The notes: generated from the sequence alone by a model not told the origin. A stretch of DNA of 64,000 nt from Caccocola sp964450835 (GCA_964450835.1 CAYVEQ010000001.1:1-64000); one strand, 5' to 3'; positions 25,616 to 35,237 are shown, counted from the first letter of the stretch. Program-made: numbers and translations.

Positions 25616-25689
25616 TGGCTGGGGTACAAGGATTTGAACCTCGATTACCTGATCCAGAGTCAGGCGTGCTGCCGTTGCACCATACCCCA
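25616..25689 (-). tRNA. tRNA-Gln (anticodon CTG)
   Basis: 74 nt with encoded CCA. Acceptor TGGGGTA/TACCCCA with discriminator G; T-loop TTCAAAT; anticodon stem CCTGA/TCAGG around the loop CTCTGGA, anticodon CTG, reading CAG. The weak first pair (U-A) is the usual identity feature of bacterial tRNA-Gln. GatCAB is encoded at 47.6-50.8 kb. Confidence 0.95.
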
Positions 25690-25708
25690 ATCGGGCCGGA
25701 CAGAGGCT

Positions 25709-25736
25709 ATTATATATGAATCGGTCATTATGTCAA
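25709..25736 (-). promoter_or_regulatory. consensus promoter of the tRNA pair
   Basis: Perfect TTGACA, 16-nt spacer and perfect TATAAT on the minus strand, ending 19 nt before tRNA-Gln; a strong stable-RNA promoter. Confidence 0.9.
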
Positions 25737-25845
25737 CCGCGCACGCGCGAAAATTTCCATGCTCTTTTCATGAGCCCGCCGCCCATGACCTTTGCCGTTT
25801 GCGGACGGAACTTCCTCGCGCGCCGTCAAACGCCCCGTTTGCCAA

Positions 25846-26658
25846 TCAGCTTCGCGTCTGTTGATCTTGAATTTTTCTAACGCTCCTTGCCCACTCGAAC
25901 ATCGCGAGCGCCGCTGCGACAGAGACGTTAAGAGAGCCGGTCTTCCCGCGCATCGGGATAAAACGAACATCGTCGCAGGCTTTCGCCGCGGCCAGGCCAA
26001 GTCCGCTCCCCTCCGCGCCGACTACTATCGCGCTGCGCCGCGGCAAGTCTTCGCGAAAGAGCGTATCGCGCCCCTCCATGTCAAGGCCGGTAACCCAGAA
26101 GCCTGCCTCTTGAAGCCTGCGCACTGTCTGCGCGACATTGCCGATAAGCGCCAGAGGCACGCGAAGCGCGGCTCCGGCGCTCGTCTTGACCACCGTTCCG
26201 TTTGGGAGACAGCCGCCGCGCTTTGTCACAAGCACCGCCGAGGCGCCAGCGGCCTCCGCGCTTCGCGTCATCGCGCCGAGGTTGCGCGGGTCCTGCACAT
26301 GGTCGCAGAGAAGCACCATCGCGGGGTTCGGCGGAACGGGGAGAGCGGCGATGAGTTCTTCGGCGTTCCACAGTTTCACCGGCGTTATGAAAGCGACCGC
26401 TCCTTGATGGTTTTCCCCGGAAGTCACGCGGCTGAGCGCCTCAGGCGCGCCGAACTGAAAGACAACGCCGGCCTCGCGGCAGAGCGACGTTATTTTGCTT
26501 TTTACGTGCGGCTGAATAGTTTCCGAAATCAGGACTTTCATGCAGCGTTCCGGACTTTCCTCAAGAAGAGATATTATCGGGTTGCGCCCCCAGCAGAGTT
26601 CTCCGGGCTGAGCGGCTTCTTCCGCGCGCGGTTTTCCCGTTTTTTTTCTTTTTTCCAT
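25846..26658 (-). CDS. rlmB: 23S rRNA 2'-O-methyltransferase, RlmB/TrmH (SPOUT) family
   Basis: 270 residues: an N-terminal L30e-like substrate-binding domain (about 20-95, CWGRNPIISLLEE) and a SPOUT domain with the trefoil-knot motifs VLLCDHVQDPRNLGAMTRSAEAAGA (about 120-144), VVGAEGSGL (about 215-223) and IPMRGKTGSLNVSVAAALAMFE (about 236-257). It methylates a ribose of 23S rRNA, most likely G2251, using S-adenosylmethionine. Another TrmH-type target cannot be excluded. The start is 3 nt after the uvrA stop, so it is transcribed with the excision-repair genes. Confidence 0.87.
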   Translation of the reverse strand: MEKRKKTGKPRAEEAAQPGELCWGRNPIISLLEESPERCMKVLISETIQPHVKSKITSLCREAGVVFQFGAPEALSRVTSGENHQGAVAFITPVKLWNAEELIAALPVPPNPAMVLLCDHVQDPRNLGAMTRSAEAAGASAVLVTKRGGCLPNGTVVKTSAGAALRVPLALIGNVAQTVRRLQEAGFWVTGLDMEGRDTLFREDLPRRSAIVVGAEGSGLGLAAAKACDDVRFIPMRGKTGSLNVSVAAALAMFEWARSVRKIQDQQTRS

Positions 26659-26661
26659 TTT

Positions 26662-29481
26662 TTATTGTCCTCTTTTAATTTCTTCCAAGAAACGCGCGAG
26701 ATATTTCGACGTCGGGCCGTTAGCGCGCGCTATTTCTTCCGGCGTGCCCTTGGCCGTGAGTTTCCCGCCGCCTTTTCCGCCATCCGGCCCGAGTTCCATT
26801 ATGTAATCGGCCGAGGCCAGCACGTCCAGATTATGTTCTATCGCGAGCACGGAATTTCCCTGTTCTACCAGCTTGTGCAAAAGCACCAGCAGTTTTCTCA
26901 CATCGGTATAGTGCAGTCCCGTCGTAGGCTCGTCAAGCAGGTAAAGCGTATTGCCGCGGAATTTTTTGCCCAGCTCCGTCGCAAGCTTGACGCGCTGCGC
27001 CTCACCGCCCGACAGAGTGGTGGCCGGCTGCCCCAGGCGGATGTAGCCAAGGCCCGCTTCCTGTATGGTTTTAAGCTTATTGGCTATACGCGGCACCGCG
27101 CCGAAAAACTCCGCGGCTTCGTCCACGGTCAGTTCAAGAACGTCGGCGATAGAGAGCCCCTTATATTTTACTTCGAGAGTTTCTCTGTTGTAGCGCCGCC
27201 CTTTGCAGACGTCGCATTTCACGTACACGTCGGGGAGGAAGAGCATTGAAACTTTTATGACACCGTCGCCGTTGCAGGCCTCGCACCGCCCGCCTTTGAC
27301 GTTGAAGCTGAAACGGCCCGGCCTGTAGCCGCGCAGTTTAGACTCCTGCAATTCGGAGAAAAATTCTCTGATATAGGTAAAAAGGCCGGTGTATGTGGCG
27401 GGATTGGAACGCGGTGTGCGCCCTATGGGACTCTGGTCGACGAGCACAATGTTGCGCAGCGGCTCAAAGCCGGCGATGCTTTCAAATTTTCCGGGGCGTT
27501 CGCGAAATTCGCGGTCGAATTTGCCGCGCAGCCCCTTGTAGAGTATTTCGTAAAGCAGCGTACTTTTGCCTGAGCCCGAAACTCCCGACAGACAGGCGAA
27601 TGTGTTCAGCGGGATGTCTATATTCAGTTTTTTCAGGTTGTTTTCGCTCGCGCCGCGCACTTTGACGAATGAAGAGGGTTTTCTGCGGCTGCCGCGTGGA
27701 ATATATGTGCCGTCCGCTTCACCCCGCAGATAAAGCGCCGTGCTGGAATTTCCGCGTTTTATTTCATCCGCGCCGCCTCCCGCGATAAGCTCTCCCCCTC
27801 GCTCCCCCGCTCCCGGGCCGAGCTCCAGTATGTAATCCGCGGCCAACATCGTGTCGCGGTCATGTTCCACCACAATTACAGTGTTGCCGATGTCGCGGAT
27901 GGCGCGCAGAGTGTCAAGCAGTCTGTTTGTGTCGCGGGGGTGAAGGCCGATAGTCGGCTCGTCAAGCACGTAAAGCACTCCTGTGAGCTGCGAGCCTATT
28001 TGAGAGGCGAGGCGTATCCTCTGACTCTCGCCGCCGCTTAAAGTATCGGCGCGCCGTGAGAGACTCAGGTAGCCGGCGCCGACGTCGTTAAGGAAGGCGA
28101 GGCGCTTTTTTATCTCAATGAGCGCGACGCCTACGATTTTCTGCTCGCGCGCGCCGAGCTTCAGGCCGTCCAGAACTTTCAGCAGCTCATCTACCGGCAT
28201 TTCGGTAAGCCGCTTTATATTATAGCCGCCGAGCGTCACCGCGAGGGCCTCCGGTTTCAGCCGCGATCCTTTGCACGATGAACAGACGTCTTCCACGCGG
28301 TATCTGTCAAGCTCCGCTTTGTAATTTTCGGATTCGGTTTCGTTGTAGCGCTTTTCTATCCAGGGTATGAGGCCGATGTATTTCCCGTTGTATTCCCAGT
28401 CGCCCTGACGGTCGGTGAATATCAGCGGAAGCACTTCGTCGGAACCGTAAAGCAGCTCATCTTTCGCCTCGTCCGGAAGAGATTTGAAGGGCATGCTCAA
28501 ATCCCAGCCCTTGCGTTCCGCGAGCTTTTCCGCTTTCTGCAGCATGTGCTTCATTGCCTTCCACGGGATAAAGCCGCCGTCGGCCACCGGCAGCTCCGGG
28601 TTTACCGCAAGCTCCGGCGAAAAATGCGTATGAAAGCCGAGGCCGCCACAGTCAGGGCAGGCGCCGTCCGGCGCGTTGAACGAGAACAGCCGCGGCTCAA
28701 TCTCCGGCAGGCTTATTTCGCACACGGGACAGACATATTTCTCCGTCAGCTCGTTGTCCGCCATTCCGTCCGAGACCAGCAGCACCAGCCCGTCCGAAAG
28801 CTTGAGCGCCATCTCGACAGCTTCGCTCAGGCGCAGGCGGTTTTCCTTGCGCACTTTCATCCTGTCAATAAGACATTCTATGGTGTGGCGGCGTTTTTTA
28901 TCCAGCTCGACACTTTCTTCGAGCCAATAGAGTGTGCCGTCGACACGCGCCCGCATGTAACCCTGCCGATGCAGTTTCAGCAGGAGATTTTTGTATTCGC
29001 CCTTCTTGCCTTTCACGACAGGGGAATATATTTCAAGCGGACGGCCGTCGTATTCTTTGAAGATCAGATCGATTATTTCGTCTACGCTGTACCTGTGCAC
29101 CTCGCGTCCGCACTTGGGACAGTGAGGTGTCCCGGCCCGTCCGAAGAGGAGACGGAGATAGTCGTATATTTCCGTGACTGTGCCGACGGTCGAGCGCGGG
29201 TTGTGCCCCGTGCCTTTCTGTTCTATCGAAATCGCCGGCGAAAGTCCCGTTATATCGTCCACGTCCGGCTTGTCGGACATGCCGAGGAACTGGCGCGCGT
29301 AAGAGGAGAGCGATTCGACATAGCGCCTCTGGCCCTCGGCGTAGATCGTGTCGAAAGCAAGAGACGACTTGCCGGAGCCGGAGGGTCCCGTGACTACGAC
29401 GAGTTTATTTTTTGGAATATTTACGCTTATGTTTTTTAAGTTGTGCTGCCTTGCTCCGGTAATTTTTATTTCCTGTTCCAA
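26662..29481 (-). CDS. uvrA: excinuclease ABC subunit A
   Basis: 939 residues, full length. Two ABC ATPase modules: Walker A GPSGSGKS (about 32-39) and GVSGSGKS in the second half, signatures LSGGESQRIRLA and LSGGEAQRVKLA, and DEPTIGLHP/DEPTTGLH. Zinc fingers are seen at CPVC...CPDC and CEAC...CDVC. With UvrB it scans DNA for bulky lesions. Start is TTG at 29481: MEQEIKITGARQHNLKNI aligns with the usual N-terminus and no later start is possible. It begins 77 nt inside uvrB. Confidence 0.97.
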   Translation of the reverse strand: MEQEIKITGARQHNLKNISVNIPKNKLVVVTGPSGSGKSSLAFDTIYAEGQRRYVESLSSYARQFLGMSDKPDVDDITGLSPAISIEQKGTGHNPRSTVGTVTEIYDYLRLLFGRAGTPHCPKCGREVHRYSVDEIIDLIFKEYDGRPLEIYSPVVKGKKGEYKNLLLKLHRQGYMRARVDGTLYWLEESVELDKKRRHTIECLIDRMKVRKENRLRLSEAVEMALKLSDGLVLLVSDGMADNELTEKYVCPVCEISLPEIEPRLFSFNAPDGACPDCGGLGFHTHFSPELAVNPELPVADGGFIPWKAMKHMLQKAEKLAERKGWDLSMPFKSLPDEAKDELLYGSDEVLPLIFTDRQGDWEYNGKYIGLIPWIEKRYNETESENYKAELDRYRVEDVCSSCKGSRLKPEALAVTLGGYNIKRLTEMPVDELLKVLDGLKLGAREQKIVGVALIEIKKRLAFLNDVGAGYLSLSRRADTLSGGESQRIRLASQIGSQLTGVLYVLDEPTIGLHPRDTNRLLDTLRAIRDIGNTVIVVEHDRDTMLAADYILELGPGAGERGGELIAGGGADEIKRGNSSTALYLRGEADGTYIPRGSRRKPSSFVKVRGASENNLKKLNIDIPLNTFACLSGVSGSGKSTLLYEILYKGLRGKFDREFRERPGKFESIAGFEPLRNIVLVDQSPIGRTPRSNPATYTGLFTYIREFFSELQESKLRGYRPGRFSFNVKGGRCEACNGDGVIKVSMLFLPDVYVKCDVCKGRRYNRETLEVKYKGLSIADVLELTVDEAAEFFGAVPRIANKLKTIQEAGLGYIRLGQPATTLSGGEAQRVKLATELGKKFRGNTLYLLDEPTTGLHYTDVRKLLVLLHKLVEQGNSVLAIEHNLDVLASADYIMELGPDGGKGGGKLTAKGTPEEIARANGPTSKYLARFLEEIKRGQ

Positions 29482-31456
29482 TCGCGCTTCCGCCTTTCAG
29501 TTTGCAGATGTCGTCCCTGAGCTGCGCCGCGGTTTCAAAATCCAGCCTCTCGACAGCCTCCCACATCCTGCGTTCCATTTCCGCTATGTTCTCCGCGCGT
29601 TCCGCAGCGGGGGAAGCCGCCCTCATGCCGGCGTAATGTTCTTCGCCGCCTGATGCCAGCTCATCAGGCAAAAGATTTCTGACAGATTTGATGATTGTCT
29701 TCGGTTCTATATGATGCTCCTTGTTGAACGCGGTCTGGGCCTCGCGCCGCCGTTCTGTCTCCTTTATGGCGAGCGATATGCTGTCGGTGATAACGTCCGC
29801 GTAGAGAATAACTTTCCCCGCGCTGTTGCGCGCCGCGCGTCCGATCATCTGTATCAGAGAGCGGTGCGCGCGCAGGTAGCCTTCGCGATCCGCGTCCAGT
29901 ATCGCGACCAGCGAAACCTCCGGAAGATCTATTCCCTCGCGCAGCAGATTGACTCCCACAAGGACGGAAAAAACGCCGAGCCTGAGGTCGCGCAGCAGTT
30001 CCGCGCGTTCGAACGTATCAAGCTCCGAATGTATGTAGCGGACTTTTATACCGAGATCGGCCATATATTCCGCGAGGTCTTCCGCCGAACGCTTCGTGAG
30101 CGTCGAGACAAGCACGCGTTCGCCGCTGTCGATTATCGGCCGTATCTCGGCGAGCAGGTCGTCGACCTGCCCGGCCGCGCCGTGGACTTCCACTTCGGGG
30201 TCCGGTATCCCGGTGGGTCTGATTAACTGCTCGACGACATGATCCGAGTGGGCGAATTCATAATCCCCCGGCGTCGCCGAGATAAAAAGAGCGTTTTTCA
30301 TCAGCGGCTCAAACTCGGCCCATTTAAGCGGCCTGTTGTCAAGACAGGAAGGAAGCCTGAATCCGTGCTCAACCAGTATCTCTTTACGGGCTCTGTCACC
30401 GTTGAACATGCCGCGCACCTGCGGCAGGGTCATATGCGACTCGTCGATGAAAAAAAGCGCGTCCTTCGGAAAGAAGTCAAGAAGCGTGCCAGGCGGGTCG
30501 CCGGCCTCGCGCCCGTCAAGATAGCGCGAGTAGTTTTCAATGCCGGAGCAGTACCCTACTTCGAGCAGCATCTCCAGATCATATTTGGTGCGCATCTTCA
30601 GCCGCTCGGCTTCGAGATATTTTCCCTCGCCGGCAAAGCGGACGCAGCATTCTTCCATTTCTCTTTCGATGGCGCCCGCCGCATGTCTGATGGCGTCCGC
30701 GCTCGTGATATAGTGCTTTGACGGGAATATGCCGGCTTTCTCTTTGCGCGCGAGGCTGCTGCCGCTCACAGGGTCTATTTCGTCTATGCGCTCTATCTCG
30801 TCGTCGAAGAAATATATGCGCAAAGCAGTGTCGCTGTACGACGGGAAAATTTCCATCGTTTCCCCTCTGCTCCTGAATGTGCCCGGCACAAGCGACATGT
30901 CGTTGCGCTCATAGTAGTTGGCAAGCAGGCGCATCATGAAATCACGCCGCGCCCAGCGTTCACCGCAGGCGAAACGGAAGATTGCCTCTTCGTAGCTTTT
31001 CCGCTTGCCGAGGCCGTATATGCACGAGACGCTCGCCACAACCACAACATCGCGCCGTTCAAGAAGCGACTTCGTCGTCGCGAGCCGCAGTTTCTCTATG
31101 CGCTCATTGACGGAGGCGTCCTTTTCGATATAAACGTCCGAGGCCGGGATATACGCCTCCGGCTGGTAGTAGTCGTAATAACTTACAAAGTAATTCACTG
31201 AGTTTTCCGGGAAAAATTCTTTGAATTCGCTGTACAGCTGCGCGGCGAGAGTTTTGTTATGAGCCATAACGAGGGTCGGGCGGTTGAGCCTTGCAATGAC
31301 GTTGGCCATTGTGAAGGTTTTCCCGCTGCCCGTAACTCCGAGGAGCGTCTGGCGCGTCCCGTCCTTTTCCATGAAACCGCGCGCAAGTTTTTCGACGGCC
31401 TGCGGCTGGTCGCCTGAGAGGCCGAAGGGCGCGGTCAGCTTAAATTTGTCTTCCAT
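29405..31456 (-). CDS. uvrB: excinuclease ABC subunit B
   Basis: 683 residues. Walker A GVTGSGKT at about 36-43, the beta-hairpin region YYDYYQPEAYIP, DESH box, helicase motifs V/VI (GVNLLREGIDLPEVSLVAILDAD, QMIGRAARN) and a C-terminal UVR motif (MERRMWEAVERLDFETAAQLRDDI). A basic tail of about 25 residues runs over the start of uvrA. The ATG at 31456 is chosen since MEDKFKLTAPF matches relatives; its ribosome-binding site is weak, and a TTG nine codons upstream is the alternative. Confidence 0.96.
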   Translation of the reverse strand: MEDKFKLTAPFGLSGDQPQAVEKLARGFMEKDGTRQTLLGVTGSGKTFTMANVIARLNRPTLVMAHNKTLAAQLYSEFKEFFPENSVNYFVSYYDYYQPEAYIPASDVYIEKDASVNERIEKLRLATTKSLLERRDVVVVASVSCIYGLGKRKSYEEAIFRFACGERWARRDFMMRLLANYYERNDMSLVPGTFRSRGETMEIFPSYSDTALRIYFFDDEIERIDEIDPVSGSSLARKEKAGIFPSKHYITSADAIRHAAGAIEREMEECCVRFAGEGKYLEAERLKMRTKYDLEMLLEVGYCSGIENYSRYLDGREAGDPPGTLLDFFPKDALFFIDESHMTLPQVRGMFNGDRARKEILVEHGFRLPSCLDNRPLKWAEFEPLMKNALFISATPGDYEFAHSDHVVEQLIRPTGIPDPEVEVHGAAGQVDDLLAEIRPIIDSGERVLVSTLTKRSAEDLAEYMADLGIKVRYIHSELDTFERAELLRDLRLGVFSVLVGVNLLREGIDLPEVSLVAILDADREGYLRAHRSLIQMIGRAARNSAGKVILYADVITDSISLAIKETERRREAQTAFNKEHHIEPKTIIKSVRNLLPDELASGGEEHYAGMRAASPAAERAENIAEMERRMWEAVERLDFETAAQLRDDICKLKGGSAIGTGNKNYRSKAAQLKKHKRKYSKK

Positions 31457-31501
31457 TCCGTCGTTTGCGCACAACCTCCGCAATATGACAATAACTGTTA
31501 G

Positions 31502-31507
31502 ATTTTA
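31502..31507 (-). promoter_or_regulatory. extended -10 promoter of uvrB-uvrA-rlmB
   Basis: TGC-TAAAAT on the minus strand (extended -10) about 45 nt before the ATG. No -35 and no clear LexA box are visible. Confidence 0.5.
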
Positions 31508-31533
31508 GCACAAACGGCGCGGCTGCGCGGAAG

Positions 31534-31568
31534 CATAAAACAAGGGCCGCCTCTCGGAAAAGCGGCCC
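31534..31568 (-). terminator. terminator of the lon-like to ftsH operon
   Basis: GGGCCGC / GCGGCCC stem with an 11-nt loop, then TTGTTTTATG, 26 nt after the ftsH stop. Confidence 0.85.
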
Positions 31569-31593
31569 GCAATCTTTGCTTATTTGCTTTTTA

Positions 31594-33534
31594 TCAATCG
31601 GAGCCGAGCTTTTTTTCGTCCTCGGCTTCGCTGTCAGAGGTCTCAAGCGCGGAGGGTTCGCCGCCCGCGTTTTCAGCCGGCTCCTCGCCGTCGCCTTTTT
31701 CTTCCCGCGCGGGAGGAGTCTGCTCTTTTTTCGGATAGCCGAGCAGATCGTCAAGCTCGTCGCCCTCGAGCACCTCGGCTTCAAGCAGCTTCTTCGTTAT
31801 CAGTTCAAGGCGTTCGCGGTTCTCCGTAAGTATCTCCCGCGCCTTATCCATGCAGGAGTCGATTATCGAGCGGATCTCCACGTCTATGAGGTGCGCGATT
31901 TCCTCGCTGTAATTCCGGTCTTCGACAATATCGTGGCCGAGGAATATTTCGTGCTGTTTGCGCCCCAGCGTCACAAGGCCGAGTTTTTCGCTCATACCGA
32001 ACTGAGTGACCATCTGGCGGGCAATCTGCGTCGCGCGCTCAAGGTCGTTGGAGGCTCCGGTCGTCACATCGCCGTAGCGGATCATCTCGGCCACGCGTCC
32101 GCCCAAGAGCACGCATATCCTACCTGAAAGCTCTTGTTTTGAGATAAGGAACCTGTCCTCTTCCGGAAGCTGGAGCGTGTAGCCAAGCGCCATATGCCCT
32201 CGGGGAATTATAGAGATTTTATGGACGGGGTCTGCGCCTTCTGTTTTAGCGGCCACAAGCGCGTGACCGGCTTCGTGGTATGCGATTATCTCGCGCTCTT
32301 TGGCGCTGATTACGCGGCTCTTGCGCTCCGGTCCGGCCATGACACGGTCGATGGCCTCCTCAAACTCCGGCATTTCGAGCTTTTCCTTATCGCGGCGGGC
32401 GGAAAGCAGCGCCGCTTCGTTGACGAGGTTCGCGAGGTCGGCTCCTACGAATCCGGGCGTCCTGCGTGCAATTACGTCAATATCCACGTCGTCTGCTATT
32501 TTTTTGTCTCTCAGGTGGACTTTCAGGATGTCGCGTCTTCCGTTGACATCGGGGCGGTCGACGACTACCTGCCTGTCAAACCGGCCGGGACGCAGAAGCG
32601 CTGGGTCAAGGATATCGGGACGGTTGGTCGCGGCGATGAGAATTATGCCGTCGCCGGCCTCAAAGCCGTCCATCTCGACAAGCAGCTGGTTCAGCGTCTG
32701 CTCGCGCTCGTCGTGGCCGCCGCCGAGTCCGGCTCCGCGGTGGCGCCCCACCGCGTCGATTTCGTCGATGAAGATTATACATGGCTGGTATTTGCGTGCC
32801 TGTTCAAAAAGGTCGCGCACACGGGCCGCGCCGACGCCGACGAACATTTCCACGAAGTCGGAGCCGCTGATGCTGAAGAACGGCACATCCGCTTCTCCCG
32901 CGACGGCCCGCGAAAGCAGTGTCTTGCCTGTTCCCGGCGCGCCGAGAAGAAGCACGCCGCGCGGGACTCTGGCGCCGAGCTTTGTGAATTTCGCGGGGTC
33001 TTTGAGAAACTGCACGACCTCTTCCAGCTCCTCTTTTGACTCGTCGCACCCTGCGACATCCGCGAATGTGACTTTGGGGCGATTGTCAAGGAAGAGCTTC
33101 GCTTTGCTTTTCGCGAACCCCATCACCTTGCTGCCTCCGCCCTGCATATTGTAGATGAAGTATATCCAGACTCCTATCAGCAGGAGGGTCGGAAGCAGCG
33201 ACGTGAGCAGCGCCGTCAGCCATGAATTTTTCGGCGGCGGAACGATCTCGACCTCGACGCCTTTTGAGGCGAGCAGCGAAGGAAGAGAATCGGCGTCGAG
33301 TATAAAAGTGCGGAACTCTCCCCCGTTCTTCATCGTGCCGGTGAGCTCTTCGCGATCTATAAGCACTTTAGCGACGTTGCCGCCGCTGACCTCTTTCAGC
33401 ATTTCGCTGTACGGCATGACGTTTGTCTGAGTTGATTTCTGACTGCCGTCCGGTGTGAGGAACACATTGACCAGACTGACTACAAGCACAATCAGGATAA
33501 TGTACATCCCCACGTTCTTAGAAATTTTCTTCAA
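31594..33534 (-). CDS. ftsH: ATP-dependent zinc metalloprotease FtsH
   Basis: 646 residues: two N-terminal membrane helices (about 8-26 and 108-128) flanking a periplasmic domain, AAA module with Walker A GAPGTGKT, Walker B IIFIDEIDAVG, SRH FDRQVVVDRPD, then the M41 protease with HEAGH in IIAYHEAGHALVAA. The C-terminus is acidic. It degrades unstable membrane and regulatory proteins. The tilS-hpt-ftsH order is widely conserved. 40 nt after hpt. Confidence 0.97.
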   Translation of the reverse strand: MKKISKNVGMYIILIVLVVSLVNVFLTPDGSQKSTQTNVMPYSEMLKEVSGGNVAKVLIDREELTGTMKNGGEFRTFILDADSLPSLLASKGVEVEIVPPPKNSWLTALLTSLLPTLLLIGVWIYFIYNMQGGGSKVMGFAKSKAKLFLDNRPKVTFADVAGCDESKEELEEVVQFLKDPAKFTKLGARVPRGVLLLGAPGTGKTLLSRAVAGEADVPFFSISGSDFVEMFVGVGAARVRDLFEQARKYQPCIIFIDEIDAVGRHRGAGLGGGHDEREQTLNQLLVEMDGFEAGDGIILIAATNRPDILDPALLRPGRFDRQVVVDRPDVNGRRDILKVHLRDKKIADDVDIDVIARRTPGFVGADLANLVNEAALLSARRDKEKLEMPEFEEAIDRVMAGPERKSRVISAKEREIIAYHEAGHALVAAKTEGADPVHKISIIPRGHMALGYTLQLPEEDRFLISKQELSGRICVLLGGRVAEMIRYGDVTTGASNDLERATQIARQMVTQFGMSEKLGLVTLGRKQHEIFLGHDIVEDRNYSEEIAHLIDVEIRSIIDSCMDKAREILTENRERLELITKKLLEAEVLEGDELDDLLGYPKKEQTPPAREEKGDGEEPAENAGGEPSALETSDSEAEDEKKLGSD

Positions 33535-33574
33535 GCTGAATTATCCTCCCTTTCCTCTTCATCCCTTTAAGAAA

Positions 33575-34111
33575 TCAGTCAACCGGTTCGGCCACATGCA
33601 CGGAAGGAAGATGCCGGAAGTGTCCGCCGTAGTCAAGCCCGTAGCCTATGACAAATTCGTCCGGAATCACGAAGCCGGTATATTTGACGTTAACAGGCTG
33701 CTTGCGGCGATCCACCTTGTCAAGCAGAACGCATATCTCAACAGAGGCGGGGCCTCGGCCGCACAGAAGTTCGCTTATATAATTGAGCGACAGTCCCGTA
33801 TCCAGAATATCTTCGACGACTATGACGTTTTTGCCGTGTATATCGGTGCTGAGGTCTTTTAGTATTTTCACCGCGCCGCTGCTCTTCGTAGACTCGCCGT
33901 ACGACGCTATGGCCAGGAAGTCCACCTGCGCGTCGATGCCGGGCCCCATTTCCCGTATCAAATCCGAGAAGAATATAACCGCGCCGTTCAGCACGCAGAC
34001 AAAGATGACCTGCTTGCCCGCGTAATCTTCGCGTATACGCGCTCCGAGTTCTTTTACCTTTTCTCTTATTGCTTCTTCTGATATGAGCGTTCTGCCTATT
34101 TTATATTCCAC
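33575..34111 (-). CDS. hpt: hypoxanthine phosphoribosyltransferase
   Basis: 178 residues. The PRPP-binding motif VIVVEDILDTGLSL, FVCVLNGAVIFFSDL (substrate loop), the flexible-loop SYGESTKSSG and the C-terminal FVIPDEFVIGYGLDY are all present. Salvages hypoxanthine/guanine to IMP/GMP. The start is uncertain: GTG at 34111 has GGGGAG 9 nt before it and gives the normal N-terminus; a TTG at 34117 and another at 34141 are alternatives. Lies between tilS and ftsH. Confidence 0.94.
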   Translation of the reverse strand: MEYKIGRTLISEEAIREKVKELGARIREDYAGKQVIFVCVLNGAVIFFSDLIREMGPGIDAQVDFLAIASYGESTKSSGAVKILKDLSTDIHGKNVIVVEDILDTGLSLNYISELLCGRGPASVEICVLLDKVDRRKQPVNVKYTGFVIPDEFVIGYGLDYGGHFRHLPSVHVAEPVD

Positions 34112-34175
34112 TGCCAAGCACTCCCCGCGGAAGAAATTCAATGTGCAACAATAGAGAATAATACCACACTTTTAA

Positions 34176-35237
34176 TTATCCCGCCCACCACGGCAGAGAA
34201 TTTTCGCCGGCGCTTTTTCCGCGCGAGCGCGCGCGCTCGACATCGGCGCGCCTGAGCCAGCCGACGCCGCGTTTTGAATAGCAGACTTCGATGTCGCGCG
34301 CCCACTGAAAACGCCAGAAGCCCCCGCGCCTTATAAGTCCTGCAAGCTCCTCCGTGCGCTTTCGCGAAAGCGCGGGCAGAAGAAGCATCGCCCCCTGAAG
34401 CCGCAGCATTTCGCAAAGAGCCGCGCAAGAAATTTCGGGGAGCGAAGCCGTTTTCCACGCGGCAAGCGCGGGCGGCACGGAGAAAGAAACAAGCTCGACG
34501 GCGCGGCGCGCGGCGGCTCTCCGCTCCTTCTCCTCCTCCGACAGTTGTCTTGCCAGCCCGATCATGACATTTTCAAATCCAGGGTTCAAATTCTCTTTTA
34601 TCCAGGGAATCAGGATATTGCGGACTTTATTGCGTGTGTAGCAGGATTCGTCGTTAGTCTCGTCGTCATGCCACGGCACGTTGTTTTGTTTAAGAATCTC
34701 GCGCAGCTCGGCGCGTGTAAAATCTATGACGGGACGGATAATATTGCCGCGGCGCTCCGGAATGCCGCGAAGGCCGGCAAGCCCCGCGCCGCGGGCGAGA
34801 TTCATCAGCTGCGTTTCAACCACGTCGTCGGCGTTATGCCCGACCGCGATAAAAGGCAGAGCGTATCTTCGCGCCGTTTCCTCAAAATGTTCGTATCTCG
34901 CGCGGCGGCCGGACATTTCAAAAGATTCCCCTTTTTCGCGGCGTTCGCGCACATCAACGACTTTGACGGCGCAGTCTATTCCCCAGCTTTCGCAAAGGCC
35001 GCGCGCGAACTCGGCGTCGGCGTGCGAGGCTCCGTCGCGCGTGCAGTGATCGAGATGAGCCGCTACAATCCGTCCGCTGAAAAATTCTTTAAGCATCCAC
35101 AGCGCCGCGACAGAATCCCCGCCGCCCGACAAGGCGCAGACAACGCCGTCCGCGCCAGCCCAGCCCTGACGGTTTGCCGCTGCGAGAAATCTTTTCCGGC
35201 AGTCAATCAGCGACGGAGCCGTTCGCCTTTTGTCCAA
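34176..35237 (-). CDS. tilS: tRNA(Ile)-lysidine synthase
   Basis: 353 residues. PP-loop SGGGDS at about 39-44, AHLDHCTRDGASHADAEFARGLC, GHNADDVVETQLMNLARGAGLAGLRGIP and IRPVIDFTRAELREILK are TilS motifs. It attaches lysine to C34 of tRNA-Ile(CAU) so that AUA is read. The C-terminal part is short, as in compact TilS forms. The start codon is TTG at 35237, inside nth (35-nt overlap); no ATG or GTG lies before the PP-loop domain, so this start is inferred. Confidence 0.92.
   Translation of the reverse strand: MDKRRTAPSLIDCRKRFLAAANRQGWAGADGVVCALSGGGDSVAALWMLKEFFSGRIVAAHLDHCTRDGASHADAEFARGLCESWGIDCAVKVVDVRERREKGESFEMSGRRARYEHFEETARRYALPFIAVGHNADDVVETQLMNLARGAGLAGLRGIPERRGNIIRPVIDFTRAELREILKQNNVPWHDDETNDESCYTRNKVRNILIPWIKENLNPGFENVMIGLARQLSEEEKERRAAARRAVELVSFSVPPALAAWKTASLPEISCAALCEMLRLQGAMLLLPALSRKRTEELAGLIRRGGFWRFQWARDIEVCYSKRGVGWLRRADVERARSRGKSAGENSLPWWAG

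Noticed and set aside
25792..27249. 485-codon plus-strand frame
   Set aside because: Antisense to rlmB and the uvrA 3' part; no motif and no ribosome-binding site.
31490..31530. LexA/SOS operator upstream of uvrB
   Set aside because: No GAAC-N4-GTTC or CTG-N10-CAG repeat overlaps the extended -10; no evidence for SOS control here.
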